From: Congeria kusceri
Taxonomy: Eukaryota > Mollusca > Bivalvia > Myida > Dreissenidae
Direction: 5' to 3'
Length of the DNA: 64,000 nucleotides
Assembly (NCBI GenBank): GCA_027627225.1
Contig: CM051026.1
Location: 2,256,001 to 2,320,000, forward strand
Of the stretch, positions 33,678 to 43,449 are shown piece after piece. Within the stretch, counting starts at the first letter, position 1; every line of letters starts with the position of its first letter. The notes beneath the pieces were generated by a model, which saw only the letters and a program-made list of their open reading frames with translations, made no database searches and was not told the DNA's origin. The position numbers and the translations under genes were made by a program.

Positions 33678-34566
33678 TTTAATGTATCGCTGTTTATCGG
33701 CCAATAAACAATGTTTTTGAGTCATGATGCTTATTAATTAAACCAAGAGGGCTTCAGAAAGACAATGAGTTGTTTATTGGCCGATGAAGAACGATAATGC
33801 AAAGATAATTTCAATTATAACATGTTTTGACAAATATGTTTGCAATTGAAATGAACACTATATTTTATTATGCTTCGCTCAGAATCGGGACTCCTTTTTG
33901 CGTTGTTTATTGGGTAGTTTAACAACGATTGGTGTGTTCTTTGTCAATAAAAAAGTAGTCAATAGCAACTCAATAGCCAGTATCATGTTAGAATCAAGGT
34001 TTTCCGCTTTTGAAAATAATTGTTTCTATTTAGATTTTATTCCAAACAATGGTTCTTCTTTCATGTAATACTTTTCAGTGATAAAAAACCGTTTAAAAAG
34101 CTCAATAATAATGCCACATAATAATGATGCTTAAAAATAAGCAGTTATCAAAAAGACACATGGTAATATATTCACATTCTTTCGGCTTGCTTTCCAGGTG
34201 TTAGTCATTTGTCAAATAAATTGTAGAATTTTTATTTTGCGAATTGTGGGATAGTAAACATTAGGTAAAACACACCATTTACATAGAAACATCAGTATTA
34301 ACGCAAAAACCGAATTTTGTTGTAGTTTCAAGTTGTATTTTTATTATAAAAGGAAGCAACATTGATCTTAAAGTAACTAATCTTTGCTTGCACATCGTTC
34401 GATGCTGAACAATTCTATATTGTATTATTATATTGCAATTAATACGTGTATGCTCAACCCGGTTTGACCTGCTCGCAGATTAACTAGACATAACATTTTC
34501 GAAGCAAAGATCAGAAAAATAATCATTCTTAAATGTCGGTTGAAATAACCGTCTGTAATGTGAGAG
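33678..34566. other. ~890-bp segment present only in duplicon A
   Basis: Duplicon B runs directly from the equivalent of ...CTTATAAAAAAATAGTTTT (50575) to ...AAAATA..ATAAAG.TATAGTTT (50590), so about 890 bp is either inserted in A or deleted from B. It contains an inverted repeat, GTTTATCGGCCAATAAAC near 33690 and GTTTATTGGCCGATGA near 33771. No gene is seen. Confidence 0.6.
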
Positions 34567-34809
34567 AAAATAAAATAAAGTTATAGTTTAATTATTACAC
34601 GTTTTATCTGAAAAAAGGTTACAAAGTTTACTTTCTAATTTGATTTTTGCGCAAGAATAAGATAGTGTCGTGCGTTTAGTTGAGAATTGTTTTAACATAA
34701 GAAATCCACGTTATGAATTTCAATTCAAACGCCGTAACACCAATTCAATGTAGCGAATAGTTAATATAAAACAAACTGCAATACGCAATTAAGTTACGCA
34801 GTACAAATA

Positions 34810-35400
34810 ATAGATATAACCAGTCATGATTGGAGTTAGCCGCTTTATATCGACTACCGATTCTATAAATAGCGATCACGTCACATACACTGTGAAGATC
34901 ACGTAACCGGTCATTCTATAAATAGCGATTACAGCTAAATACCACTTTATTAGCACGGTTAAGTAGCAAACATTTTCGACGAAATTGAGTGAAATATAGT
35001 TCCCAGATAGATACAAAATAAAAGCTTTTTTTAAGGTTATTATTCAAGCTAACGTAACATTGTTTAACGGTATTAAAGGAACATGCAAACCAACAATAAA
35101 ACCTCCACTGGGTATCGAACTCGAGACTTTGTAGCGATAAAAATAAGAAAAGAAAATTATGTGGACGGAAAAGACCACCGTTAAAACGGCGTTATTAAAC
35201 TGTCGACAGTAATCGTTCATTAGACACGCGATCATTCTATAAATAGAGGTCGAGTAACAGAGCATATCAGGGGAGATCACCGTTAAAATATGCGTTATAC
35301 AAATTGCCGACAGTAGTCGTTCTTCAGACTCGTGATCATTCTATAAATACCAATCGAGTAGCAGACAATATGTGAAGAGATCACTGTTAATAATGTCTTA
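34810..35400. repeat. ~115-bp satellite block 1 (ATTCTATAAATA.CGATC)
   Basis: Degenerate units are built on ATTCTATAAATAGCGATCACG..ACA.AC..T..GAGATCAC, followed by TAAAA...GCGTTAT.AA.TTGCCGACAGTAGTCGTTCTT.AGAC. Related blocks lie at 35690-35830, 50800-51670 and 58360-58690. The short open frame at 35044-35280 (-) is fortuitous. Confidence 0.75.
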
Positions 35401-35404
35401 TTGT

Positions 35405-35690
35405 CTCATTCTGGGCTTTGTGTGAGGTTTGGCGCCCATGAAACCGGTTTAATCCCTTAATGCTTTGCATTGACCCGTTCAAGGCGGTGACCCCAGTTTT
35501 ATTCATGTGTGTTTTGTGTTTGTTAGGTGTTTTTGCGATTTGCTGATTGGTTTTTGGCAATCGATTACTTGGCATATATAGAGGACATCGGAGTCGCAGC
35601 TGGAGTTTCACTTTGTTTATATTTATAGAATTGTCGATATATGTCGTTCCTAAGCCAGCGGTAATGCTACAAACAGCGCTCAAATCACAT
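35405..35690 (+). repeat. Dispersed repeat family A, copy
   Basis: It starts at ATTCTGGGCTTTGTGTGAGG and continues with GAAACCGGTTTAA, TGCTTTGCATTGACC, GGTGACCCCA, TTTGGCAATCGATTACTT, GCTGGAGTTTCACTTTG and TATATTTA. It matches 36862-37085 and 37905-38170. Confidence 0.7.
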
Positions 35691-35834
35691 ACACTGTCAA
35701 GTGTGATCACCATAAAAACTGCGTTATAAATTTTGTAAATAGTTGTCGTTCTTGAGACATATGGTTATTCTATAGATATCGATCGCGCCACAGACAAAAT
35801 GCTCACTACTTGCACAGATCACTAAAAAAAATTC

Positions 35835-36470
35835 GCCATTTGTCTACATACGTCACCGTAATTGAGTGTAAATATAGTTCCGTATAGAGTAAATGAACAT
35901 TCTTTTACTATACCTTAAACTGACAGGGAACCGATTTGAAAGTTTTACGTTTTTACTAACCTTAACCATAACCTTTAAAAGTTAAAACCTATCCACAAGC
36001 GCGTCATAATACTAGTAGTTGAACTGTTTACGTTACATGAGCATAAATCATTAAATTTAATATTTATTAATATTTTTGATTTCATTCGCGTTTTGTAGAA
36101 TTAAACTTTTTTTTTTAATGTTATGCCTGCATGAATATTAATGGCTATTTTTCATTTAATATTAAACTATCGATTACAATGAAATTAATTACACAAGTTT
36201 AGGATATACAACCAAGCTATGTAATCAGGCCTTTCACACAACTGTTACTATTACGGCTTCTTTCTGAAATGCATGACGACGATCTGTACTATGTAGTTTA
36301 TGATGCTAGGTCTTGAACAAGCAGAGATTTAGCTGATACTTGTATTGACTTCATTTCACCGTGCCTCAGAAAGTTGCAGTTGTGTTGCTCTAATAAACAT
36401 TAAATAATTGAGTAATTAAATTGTAATTCAATTGTATTAATATTCTCTTTTATCGCTTCCATAAGGTCAA
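35835..36470. other. AT-rich non-coding stretch
   Basis: Nothing is recognised, apart from the end of the satellite-like sequence near 35830. Confidence 0.45.
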
Positions 36471-36477
36471 TGCTAAG

Positions 36478-36905
36478 CTTTAAACCTGTTTAAAAGCTGG
36501 CTGAACCTCACACTTAGCCCAGAATTAATCAAAAGACACACACTTATAAATACATATGAGGCGCGTCGTGGGAAAACCGGACTTAATGCATGTGCGTAAA
36601 GTGTCGTCCCGGACTGCACAGGCTAATCCGGAACGGCACTTTCCGCCTACTGTGTATTTATGTTTAGAAGAGATTTCCTTGAAACAGAAAATACCAAAAA
36701 AGCGGAAAGTGCGGAAAAAGCGGAAAGTGCCGTCCTAGATTAGCCTGCGCGGACTGCACAGGCTAATCCGGGACGACACTTTACGCACATGCATTAAGAC
36801 CTGTTTTCTCAAGACGCGCCACATATGTATTTATAAGTGTGTGTCTTTTGATTAATTCTGGGCTAAGTGTGAGGTTCAGCCAGCTTTTAAACAGGTTTAA
36901 ACTAC
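36478..36905. mobile_element. Long palindrome: family A arms around a MITE
   Basis: The outer arms (about 36478-36557 and 36818-36905) are inverted copies of the family A head (CTGGGCTAAGTGTGAGGTTCAGCCAGCTTTTAAACAGGTTTAAA). The right arm continues without a break into the full family A copy. The whole stretch can fold into a hairpin more than 400 bases long. Confidence 0.8.
36556..36827. mobile_element. Palindromic MITE (CGTAAAGTGTCGTCC family)
   Basis: The ends are inverted: GCGCGTCGTGGGAAAACCGG, CTTAATGCATGTGCGTAAAG and TGTCGTCCCGGACTGCACAG, mirrored by GGGACGACACTTTACGCACA and TGCATTAAGACCTGTTTTCTC. Inside, GGAACGGCACTTTCCGC and GCGGAAAGTGCCGTCC form a second inverted pair around a short loop, and AAAAGCGGAAAGTGC is duplicated. 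From memory this is an abundant bivalve palindromic repeat. It encodes no protein. Confidence 0.8.
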
Positions 36906-37085
36906 AAATGCTTAGCATTGACCTTTCCAAGGTGACCCCATGTTTTGTATACCATTGTGTTGTGCGTATTGTCCGGTATGGTATTGGCAATTAGTCACTG
37001 GATGATAATAAGGGTTTCTCTCCTTGTGCTGTCTCTGGAGTTTCATTATTGTTATATTTATTTCGTTCTACTGTCTTTGAAATTT
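36862..37085 (+). repeat. Dispersed repeat family A, copy
   Basis: This is the fullest copy: head CTGGGCTAAGTGTGAGGTTC, then AATGCTTAGCATTGACC, AAGGTGACCCCATG, GGTATTGGCAATTAGTCACT, GATGATAATAAGGGTTTCTC, GTGCTGTCTCTGGAGTTTCA and TATTTATTTCG. It has no reading frame of interest. Confidence 0.75.
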
Positions 37086-37089
37086 AAAT

Positions 37090-37900
37090 CGTTTGAGAAG
37101 TATATGGATATGGCTCGATACACCAACTAAAATTAAGAAAACGAAAAACACGGCAGTTTCATTTATGAATATTAAGCGATACACTGAATTCGTTATTACC
37201 ACTGTATAACATTCTATACCTATAGATTGACAAATATAAACATTTGTAACGTGTATAGGTAATTCAGTGAGCTGTTTTCATATATGACTTTTACGGACTG
37301 ATTGTTATCAAAAGGCGCTTTGTCCAATATATTGATTATCGGTTAGATTGAGTTTCAACATTTGTTTTCAACCAATGCATTTGTAATCGCTTACAACTCG
37401 GGTAGGTGTCTTTTATTAATATTAACATAACTACATCGTAAAAAAAATGATTCCACCCCTTTATAACATTTCGTTTCATGTCTAATAACGAACAATATAA
37501 TAAAAAATATAAAACAAACGAAACGTACACAAGAATAAAACTTTATATATATTTTTAATGTGTTTAAGTAAACTAATTAATTTAAGTTGTTCAATTCTAA
37601 ACGATAAATCATAAAATATATTGTAATTCCACGTGATAGAATATATATTATTGCGTGTGTGTAAGCTTTGCAGTTCATATACATGTACAATATACCATCA
37701 ATTTGGTTATTAATGCACTGTTAATTCTTCTTAGACATTTACAATTCTGTTGCTCTTGTAAACGTTAATCCATTACGTAATAAAATTGTAATTAGAAATA
37801 AAACGTCAACTATGTAATTTATTTACAATTCTATTTTATAACTATTTAATTTCAAATGATATGCTATGAGGTTAAAATGTGTTTACATTTATGCATAGTG
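37090..37900. other. AT-rich non-coding stretch
   Basis: No gene or repeat is recognised. Confidence 0.45.
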
Positions 37901-37904
37901 TGAA

Positions 37905-38175
37905 TAATTCCGTGCCATGTGTGAGGTTCGGCAAGCCTTTAAACCAATATGAAATTCAGTACCATGTGCGAGGTTCGGCAAACTTTAAACCAATAAGAAA
38001 TCCGATGCTTCGGTGACGCAAGTTTTAATCATGTTATGGTATGTCTTGTGTAGTGCGTAGTGTTTGTGTTGTATTGGCAATATGTATATTTCCTAAAATA
38101 AAGGGCCATATGATCTTAATAAGGGTTTCGCTACTGCTGGTGTTGCTGGCGTTTTATTTATGTTATATATTCACA
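37905..38175 (+). repeat. Dispersed repeat family A, copy with duplicated head
   Basis: The head GTGCCATGTGTGAGGTTCGGCAA is present twice (about 37912 and 37962). It is followed by TGTTGTATTGGCAATATG, AATAAAGGGCC, TTAATAAGGGTTTCGCTACTGCTG and CGTTTTATTTATG. Confidence 0.7.
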
Positions 38176-38179
38176 AATG

Positions 38180-39220
38180 CATTATTTTTATTTTTTTTGT
38201 CTGTACCCAGAACCACGAATACCATATATGGATCAAGATATAGTTTGTTGTGGAACCAGTAAATGATTTGCATATTTTATAGTACCGGAGTAAGAATGCA
38301 TTGGAATAGCAATATTAATTATGGACAGTTAAATTGGATTAACACGCAAACATATTAATACCGTTACACAATTAATTAATGAGTAATCAGACTATTGTGT
38401 GAAATCAATTGTTGTTATTAATACTTTTTTGGACAGTGAATAACAAATCCATATAAAGTGGCAACTAAAGCAAAGAGTATGTTCTTTTTAACACATCACC
38501 TGTAGTTGCGATAGATAACGATTATTAAACAAATTTTTCATTGGTGCCCTTTAATCAAATAATCTAATCAATATTGTCAATTGTGAGCTTAATTCAACAA
38601 TTGCAATATTAAACATAAAAAACGAATGAATGAATGATTTATGAAATACATCAAGAATGTATCATGCATATAGCTACTACACTTTGATTAGCCTTATGTG
38701 TGTTCGGACTCTTTAAAGTTCTCAACACGTGCATAGCTACACACATGACACTGATAGTTACATACACCAGTGTTCACAATTACAATGTCGATTAGATATG
38801 TATTCTTCAGCTAAGGGCTAACCGCTTTGATTGCAACATCTGTGCTTGTTTGTGTTGCCAAACCGAAGTCATATTGTTTGTTCTTCTCTTAAAGACCCGA
38901 GGACTATACTTGGCTAGTACAGCTGCACACTTGTGCACACACGGGCGCGTTCTTCTGTAAAGAAACAGTGATCCCTATAAAAACAAATAGTATAACATCT
39001 CATCATACGACCTCTGGTCATTTGTACGTTATGATATATCGCTTACAAGAAGCTTTAAGAAACTGTACAGTGTGATTATAATGATTTAATAGTAACTGAT
39101 TATATTAGAAGTAGTTATATGCATAATCTATATATGTACGTGTATACTGTACTTTACCAGATCATATGTCGTCCTTAAATATTGTTACTTGTTAAAGACA
39201 CACTGAATAAGTACCGTTCT
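38180..39220. other. Non-coding stretch
   Basis: No gene is recognised. On the minus strand this would hold the 3' untranslated region of the terminal exon at 39224-39307. Confidence 0.4.
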
Positions 39221-39223
39221 GCA

Positions 39224-39307
39224 TCAACAATCCTGATTCACAGTGGCCTTGTCCCTTGGGTCGCTGGCTACGTATGGAGCACCAGGAGCTGGGTAGGCGT
39301 TCTTAGT
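39224..39307 (-). CDS. Candidate C-terminal exon of an unidentified gene
   Basis: On the minus strand an acceptor (GACACATACAG) is followed by 28 codons ending TGA. Base composition changes sharply: the stretch is about half GC in a region near 30%, with GC-rich third positions (AAC GCC TAC, GCC AGC GAC). The peptide is proline- and charge-rich (NAYPAPGAPYVASDPRDKAT) and ends in Cys. No family is recognised; such tails occur on membrane and secreted proteins, but nothing here proves that. Upstream exons would lie at higher coordinates. The candidate start exon at 41015-41027 cannot join it directly because the phases differ, so at least one more exon would be needed. Confidence 0.45.
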   Translation of the reverse strand, partial: TKNAYPAPGAPYVASDPRDKATVNQDC

Positions 39308-39724
39308 CTGTATGTGTCTATTGCTGTTTAATATTTAAACAGAAATAGATGTATATATGCAAAATAAATTGTGCATGAAGATCCAATGGTTTCTAAGCCA
39401 TTATATGGACAAACATTTACAATAATTGAGGCTATTTCAAATCCCTTTGTCGCTTTGACCAACGGACCCCAAAATCAACAAGGATCATGGCCTAGTGATA
39501 AAATATCTTATCTACCTAGTTTGAATAATATATGCTTAACAATTCTGTTGTTATTTCCCAGCCAAAGTTTGGTCTGCCGACACTCCGACGGACATAAATA
39601 CCGACGAACCGCCATTTACAAAACAATATGCCCCTTGCATACTTGTAATAAGTAACTAAAGGTGCCGACACACCGACGGACATAAATACCGAAGAAATAA
39701 GTAACGAAAGGTTGCTATTCAACA

Positions 39725-40030
39725 CGGATTTAAAGACAAATGTCAAAAAACACTGCGTTGATCTTCTCCTGTTAAAGACAAATGTCACTCTATTGTTAAA
39801 AACACTGCGTTGATCTTCTCCTGTTAAAGACAAATGTCATTCTATTGTTAAAAACACCGCGTTGATCTTCTCCTGTTAAAGACAAATGTCACTCTATTGT
39901 TAAAAACACTGCGGTGATCTTCTCCTGTTAAAGACAAATGTCATTCTATTGTTAAAAACACTGCGTTGATCTTCTCCTGTTAAAGACAAATGTCATTCTA
40001 TTGTTAAAAACACTGCGGTTATTTTCTCCT
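39725..40030. repeat. 52-bp tandem array, about 5.7 copies
   Basis: The unit contains TGTTAAAGACAAATGTCA then (C/T)TCTATTGTTAAAAACACTGC and GTTGATCTTCTCC. Copies differ at only a few positions (CACTCT or CATTCT, GCGTTGATC or GCGGTGATC). There are no spacers, so it is an ordinary satellite. It shares the word CTGTTAAAGAC with the 18-bp minisatellite at 8.3 kb. Confidence 0.95.
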
Positions 40031-40034
40031 GTTT

Positions 40035-41010
40035 CATGCTTTCCATGAATAACTGTACTTCTAACGGTAGTATTACCTGTCATCAAATAGACAAGTCATT
40101 TTAAGGGCCGTCTATCAACAATGTTGAACATTATTAACAGTTTACAATATATAGTAAATTAAACAATTAAACTCAAAATCACTTGGTAAGTTTTTGTCCA
40201 CCAGTAAGTAAATTTGCACGGAAAAGCTTATGTGTTTATAATTTAACTATTTTTTCTCTATTTGCTCTACCAATCTTTTTGTTCAATGTTCAATAATAGT
40301 ATAGATTTATGAGCCGACCCTCAAACTTGAAACACCTCACTGACCACAATAACGGGATTTCTCCATGCAAAAATCATGCATGCGATTAACTTTCTTTTGA
40401 CGAGAATCGATAAACCCAATGTCTTCAATGAAAATATCGTCGATCAACTAGGACAAATCAAATGCATGTTTGTACTTTAAACAAATTGTTATTATCAAAA
40501 ACAGCAACGATATATTTCTATGTATGTTATTTCAAAAACATAATAACATAACGAGGTACAAGAATATATAATGAACTGGTTGTGGTTAAACTTGGCCGTA
40601 TTAAGAGTTTATTTAGCTTTTAACTTGACATCAGCACCACAACTATGCATTGGCACCACAACATATGCCCGCGACCATAACCTTTTCAAAAATGAACAAT
40701 TAACCTCATTTTCAACCGAAGCTACCAGTTTTCAAGTAGCAGGCCTCCGCAATTTTAACAGAATTGATTTTTATATGTCAATAACTTGTTAAAATGTACC
40801 AAAGTCTTAGAAATTTGTCAACATGTCCGAGTTTTCCATGTCGATATTGAAGAAGTCAACGTTTTGAAAGTTCTACAGCATAAGATTTCGTAATGCTCCC
40901 TAGGTATTTGTAACTAGAGTAAAGCATATACATATTTGTGTAGAATAGCATTCTCCGATTTTTCTATTTTCGCTAACAAGTGTCCAGTAAGATAAAATAC
41001 AGAGTCGTAC
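40035..41010. other. Non-coding stretch
   Basis: No gene is supported. The open frame at 40571-40792 lacks motifs. Confidence 0.4.
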
Positions 41011-41014
41011 TCAC

Positions 41015-41027
41015 CACTGACATCCAT
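41015..41027 (-). CDS. Candidate short first coding exon (start plus donor)
   Basis: On the minus strand AGAAATGGATGTCAGTG runs into GTGAGTAC, a near-ideal donor, giving 13 coding bases (MDVS then phase 1). This strand also holds the candidate terminal exon at 39224-39307, so both may belong to one small gene with unseen middle exons. The evidence is only a start context and a donor, so the call is tentative. Confidence 0.25.
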
Positions 41028-41039
41028 TTCTATGTATTT

Positions 41040-42140
41040 ACACCACAACGGAAGCTGCATTGCGACATTTTCTACACATAACGCGAGCGTTATGGTCGCA
41101 ATGATTCCCCGGCGTGCATTTATTGCTCTGATTTAGCACGTTCGCACATAACGGTTTGTAAACATTACATCATGAAATTCTTATACGAAAGCTTGTTCAA
41201 TTTATAGCACTATGTGCTGTCTGCTTTAATACATACTTAAGTTGACATAGTGTTTTCTGACGTTCGCTCTCATTCCTAAAAATAGAAATACTTTGTCCAC
41301 ATGTTAATTATTTGCCTGACCTACCAATCCAGCTTTAAAGTGCACGTGTTATAGGCTTCCTGTTTCAATGTAAGTATGAAATAGAGTAAAAAAATTTCAG
41401 AATTTATGAATTTATTATATTTTTTGAATGCATTTAACAATACAAATGAAAGTTTAAGTAAGTGTTAATATGTCGGTATGTTCAGGATATGATCTTCATC
41501 ACATTGGGGTATACACCAGTTGTTACTACACAAAGACAATAAAGCAGACTACATGGGAGATTGTCAAAAATCTCAGATTATTAAGAAATATAGTTTGATT
41601 GCGGGAATCCAAGAATCTTTAACAACAAAATACAGCAGTTTCATTGAGGCGAAATCGATATACAACAACAACAATGCTTTATCGTGATGCGTGCGAGGGC
41701 CTAAGAGATGAATAAAATAACAAATGACTATCATTTGTCAATAAGCAAGTGAAGGTTCAATAGTATGGCAAACCTTTAATATGAAAGCTTATTTCATTTA
41801 ATAGCAATTTGTTCGCTTATTATTTTACTTATCCTTGTCAACATTTCGGACAAAATGTATTCGGATAAGTTGAATTACAGACATCGTCTTCCATATTTCA
41901 CACGTTTATAAATAAATATATCTATGGGATTTTGAACATCGAAATCAGGGTGATCAAGAATTTATCACAATTTTCAACAGTTATTTTCATAACGTAAATG
42001 CAATAAATTTGTTGACAACATAAACTTTGCACATACAATTTTAACACTTAATTTCACATTGCAATTACAACTATTGAAATTGTATTGTATTGGCATAACT
42101 CTAATGTTACCTTTTACGGACATGTTGATTTAGTTGTCAT
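41040..42140. other. Non-coding stretch
   Basis: Nothing is recognised before the start of duplicon B. Confidence 0.4.
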
Positions 42141-42563
42141 ATGTGTGCATGTCTTAATGCTTAGTTTATTTTTTTTTTATTTTTTTTAGGGCAGTTTTCA
42201 TTGAGTTTTTGAAAGAAAATTGATACAATAGCCTTCATTGAACAAAAGCCTAAGATAAATGTTATATTTGGCATAAAAGGTTTAACATGTGGTTATTTCC
42301 TTTTAATATAAACTTCTGTTACAGTATTTTTACGGTTACGAATAAAGTGTATTATTTAGAGACCGTTCGAAAGGATATTTACAATATAAGCAAACTATTT
42401 TTGTTTGCTTATCAAATTCTTGTGGACATGTCTATAAATGGATGTGAATATTAAAAGTCACGTGCGTAGTGGCGATATTTGAACATTGATTTCATTGCAA
42501 AGTGATACAACGTTTTAGTAAACTGTTTAAACTGTTTGACAATTGGTTTACCTGCTTGTGTAG

Positions 42564-43445
42564 GCAGTAGAGGCTATACTCAACAAACCTGCCATCATTG
42601 AATGTGTAAAGACACGCGGATTACTTCAGATTTTATTCAAGCATCTGCTGATTCTAACATTGAAGAAAATATCCGAAGCGAGCTAAAGAAACATGGCGTC
42701 ACTGTGTGTCATTTTCTGCGTAGAATAACACAACCGTTGTGTTCCTCGGGTGATTCGACATTTGATGTTCGTGGGACTATTCGGGCTTTCGTAAAGAACG
42801 AAAACTTACCTACCGTCTCAGTTAGAGATACTACTCTCGTATAAACGGCACATGCTGCTACATGCTCTTCAATGCATGATGACATGTTAGTTGCTCTTGT
42901 TTTGCGTCACGTGGCACAAGGACAGCAATTGCTTACTGTGGATAACATCCAGCAACCAATTGGCCGTATTTCTCCCATTAGTTCTGGTGGAACAATATAC
43001 ATTTTGCCAGTAGATGTGTATGATAATTGTAGACAACTCTGTGACACAAAGCTCAGGACAAAACATAGTGTTAGAATGATGGTTACCAAATTACGAACAA
43101 GAGAAGAAATACAGGCGTTAAGGGGAGCACCTTTGCACATCTGGGATGCAAGATCTACCCCTGGCCTATGTCTATGGGTCAGGGATGACTTGAGAAATCT
43201 TAATGGCCTGAGAATCATTGTTCGTGAACGCGAACATGGATCCCCTTTCGCATTAGTTGGAGATAGTGGGGCAATGGTTTGCTACTACAATCCTCACTAC
43301 GGTGGGATGTTATACGCGGTTGCAATGGTTGTGGAAACGATGTAGGGAAGCGACAAGTCTGGTAGAGTACATTGTTGAAATACTCGACGATGCGCGTCAG
43401 AAACTCTCCAGAATGAGTGCGAGTATGTGTTTATTGAAGACGACG
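42564..43445 (+). pseudogene. Pseudogene of the peptidase-like last exon
   Basis: This matches exon C (28373-29254) end to end, and the acceptor (TTGTGTAG|GCAGTAGAGG) is conserved. A one-base deletion relative to exon C near 42630-42640 shifts the frame. A TAA at 42842-42844 closes the frame that resumes, next to about 20 extra bases (CATGCTGCTACATGCTCTTC region). The C-terminal part is broken after VVETM by a TAG. The His (LRHVAQ) and the GDSGAMVCYY serine motif survive, but the residue aligned with the putative catalytic Asp is Tyr (TIYILPVDV). A 157-codon open frame (42872-43345) remains over the catalytic half. Confidence 0.85.
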
Positions 43446-43449
43446 ATGT

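Larger units (their letters stand above)
27740..35400 (+). repeat. Duplicon A (peptidase last exon plus ~6 kb of 3' flank)
   Basis: Blocks through this interval recur in the same order at 42150-51670: the intron before exon C (AGTTTTTGAAAG), exon C itself, GTAATGCTATGTGAAGATGCTG (31290 and 45250), CACCACCGGCATTTTTCG (31890 and 48480), GACACAGCTGACAA.CAGTT (32370 and 48957), and GTAAACGTAAACATG (33590 and 50485), up to the ~115-bp satellite. Outside the exon the sequence has no supported gene. Copy-specific differences are listed as separate features. Confidence 0.85.

Noticed and set aside
36556..36990. Short open frames over the palindrome
   Set aside because: They translate the MITE and family A repeat and have no independent support.
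39725..40030. CRISPR array
   Set aside because: The 52-bp units are contiguous and wholly repetitive, with no variable spacers.
42872..43345. A separate intact 157-residue gene
   Set aside because: It is the surviving open part of a frameshifted copy of the last exon of the peptidase-like gene.
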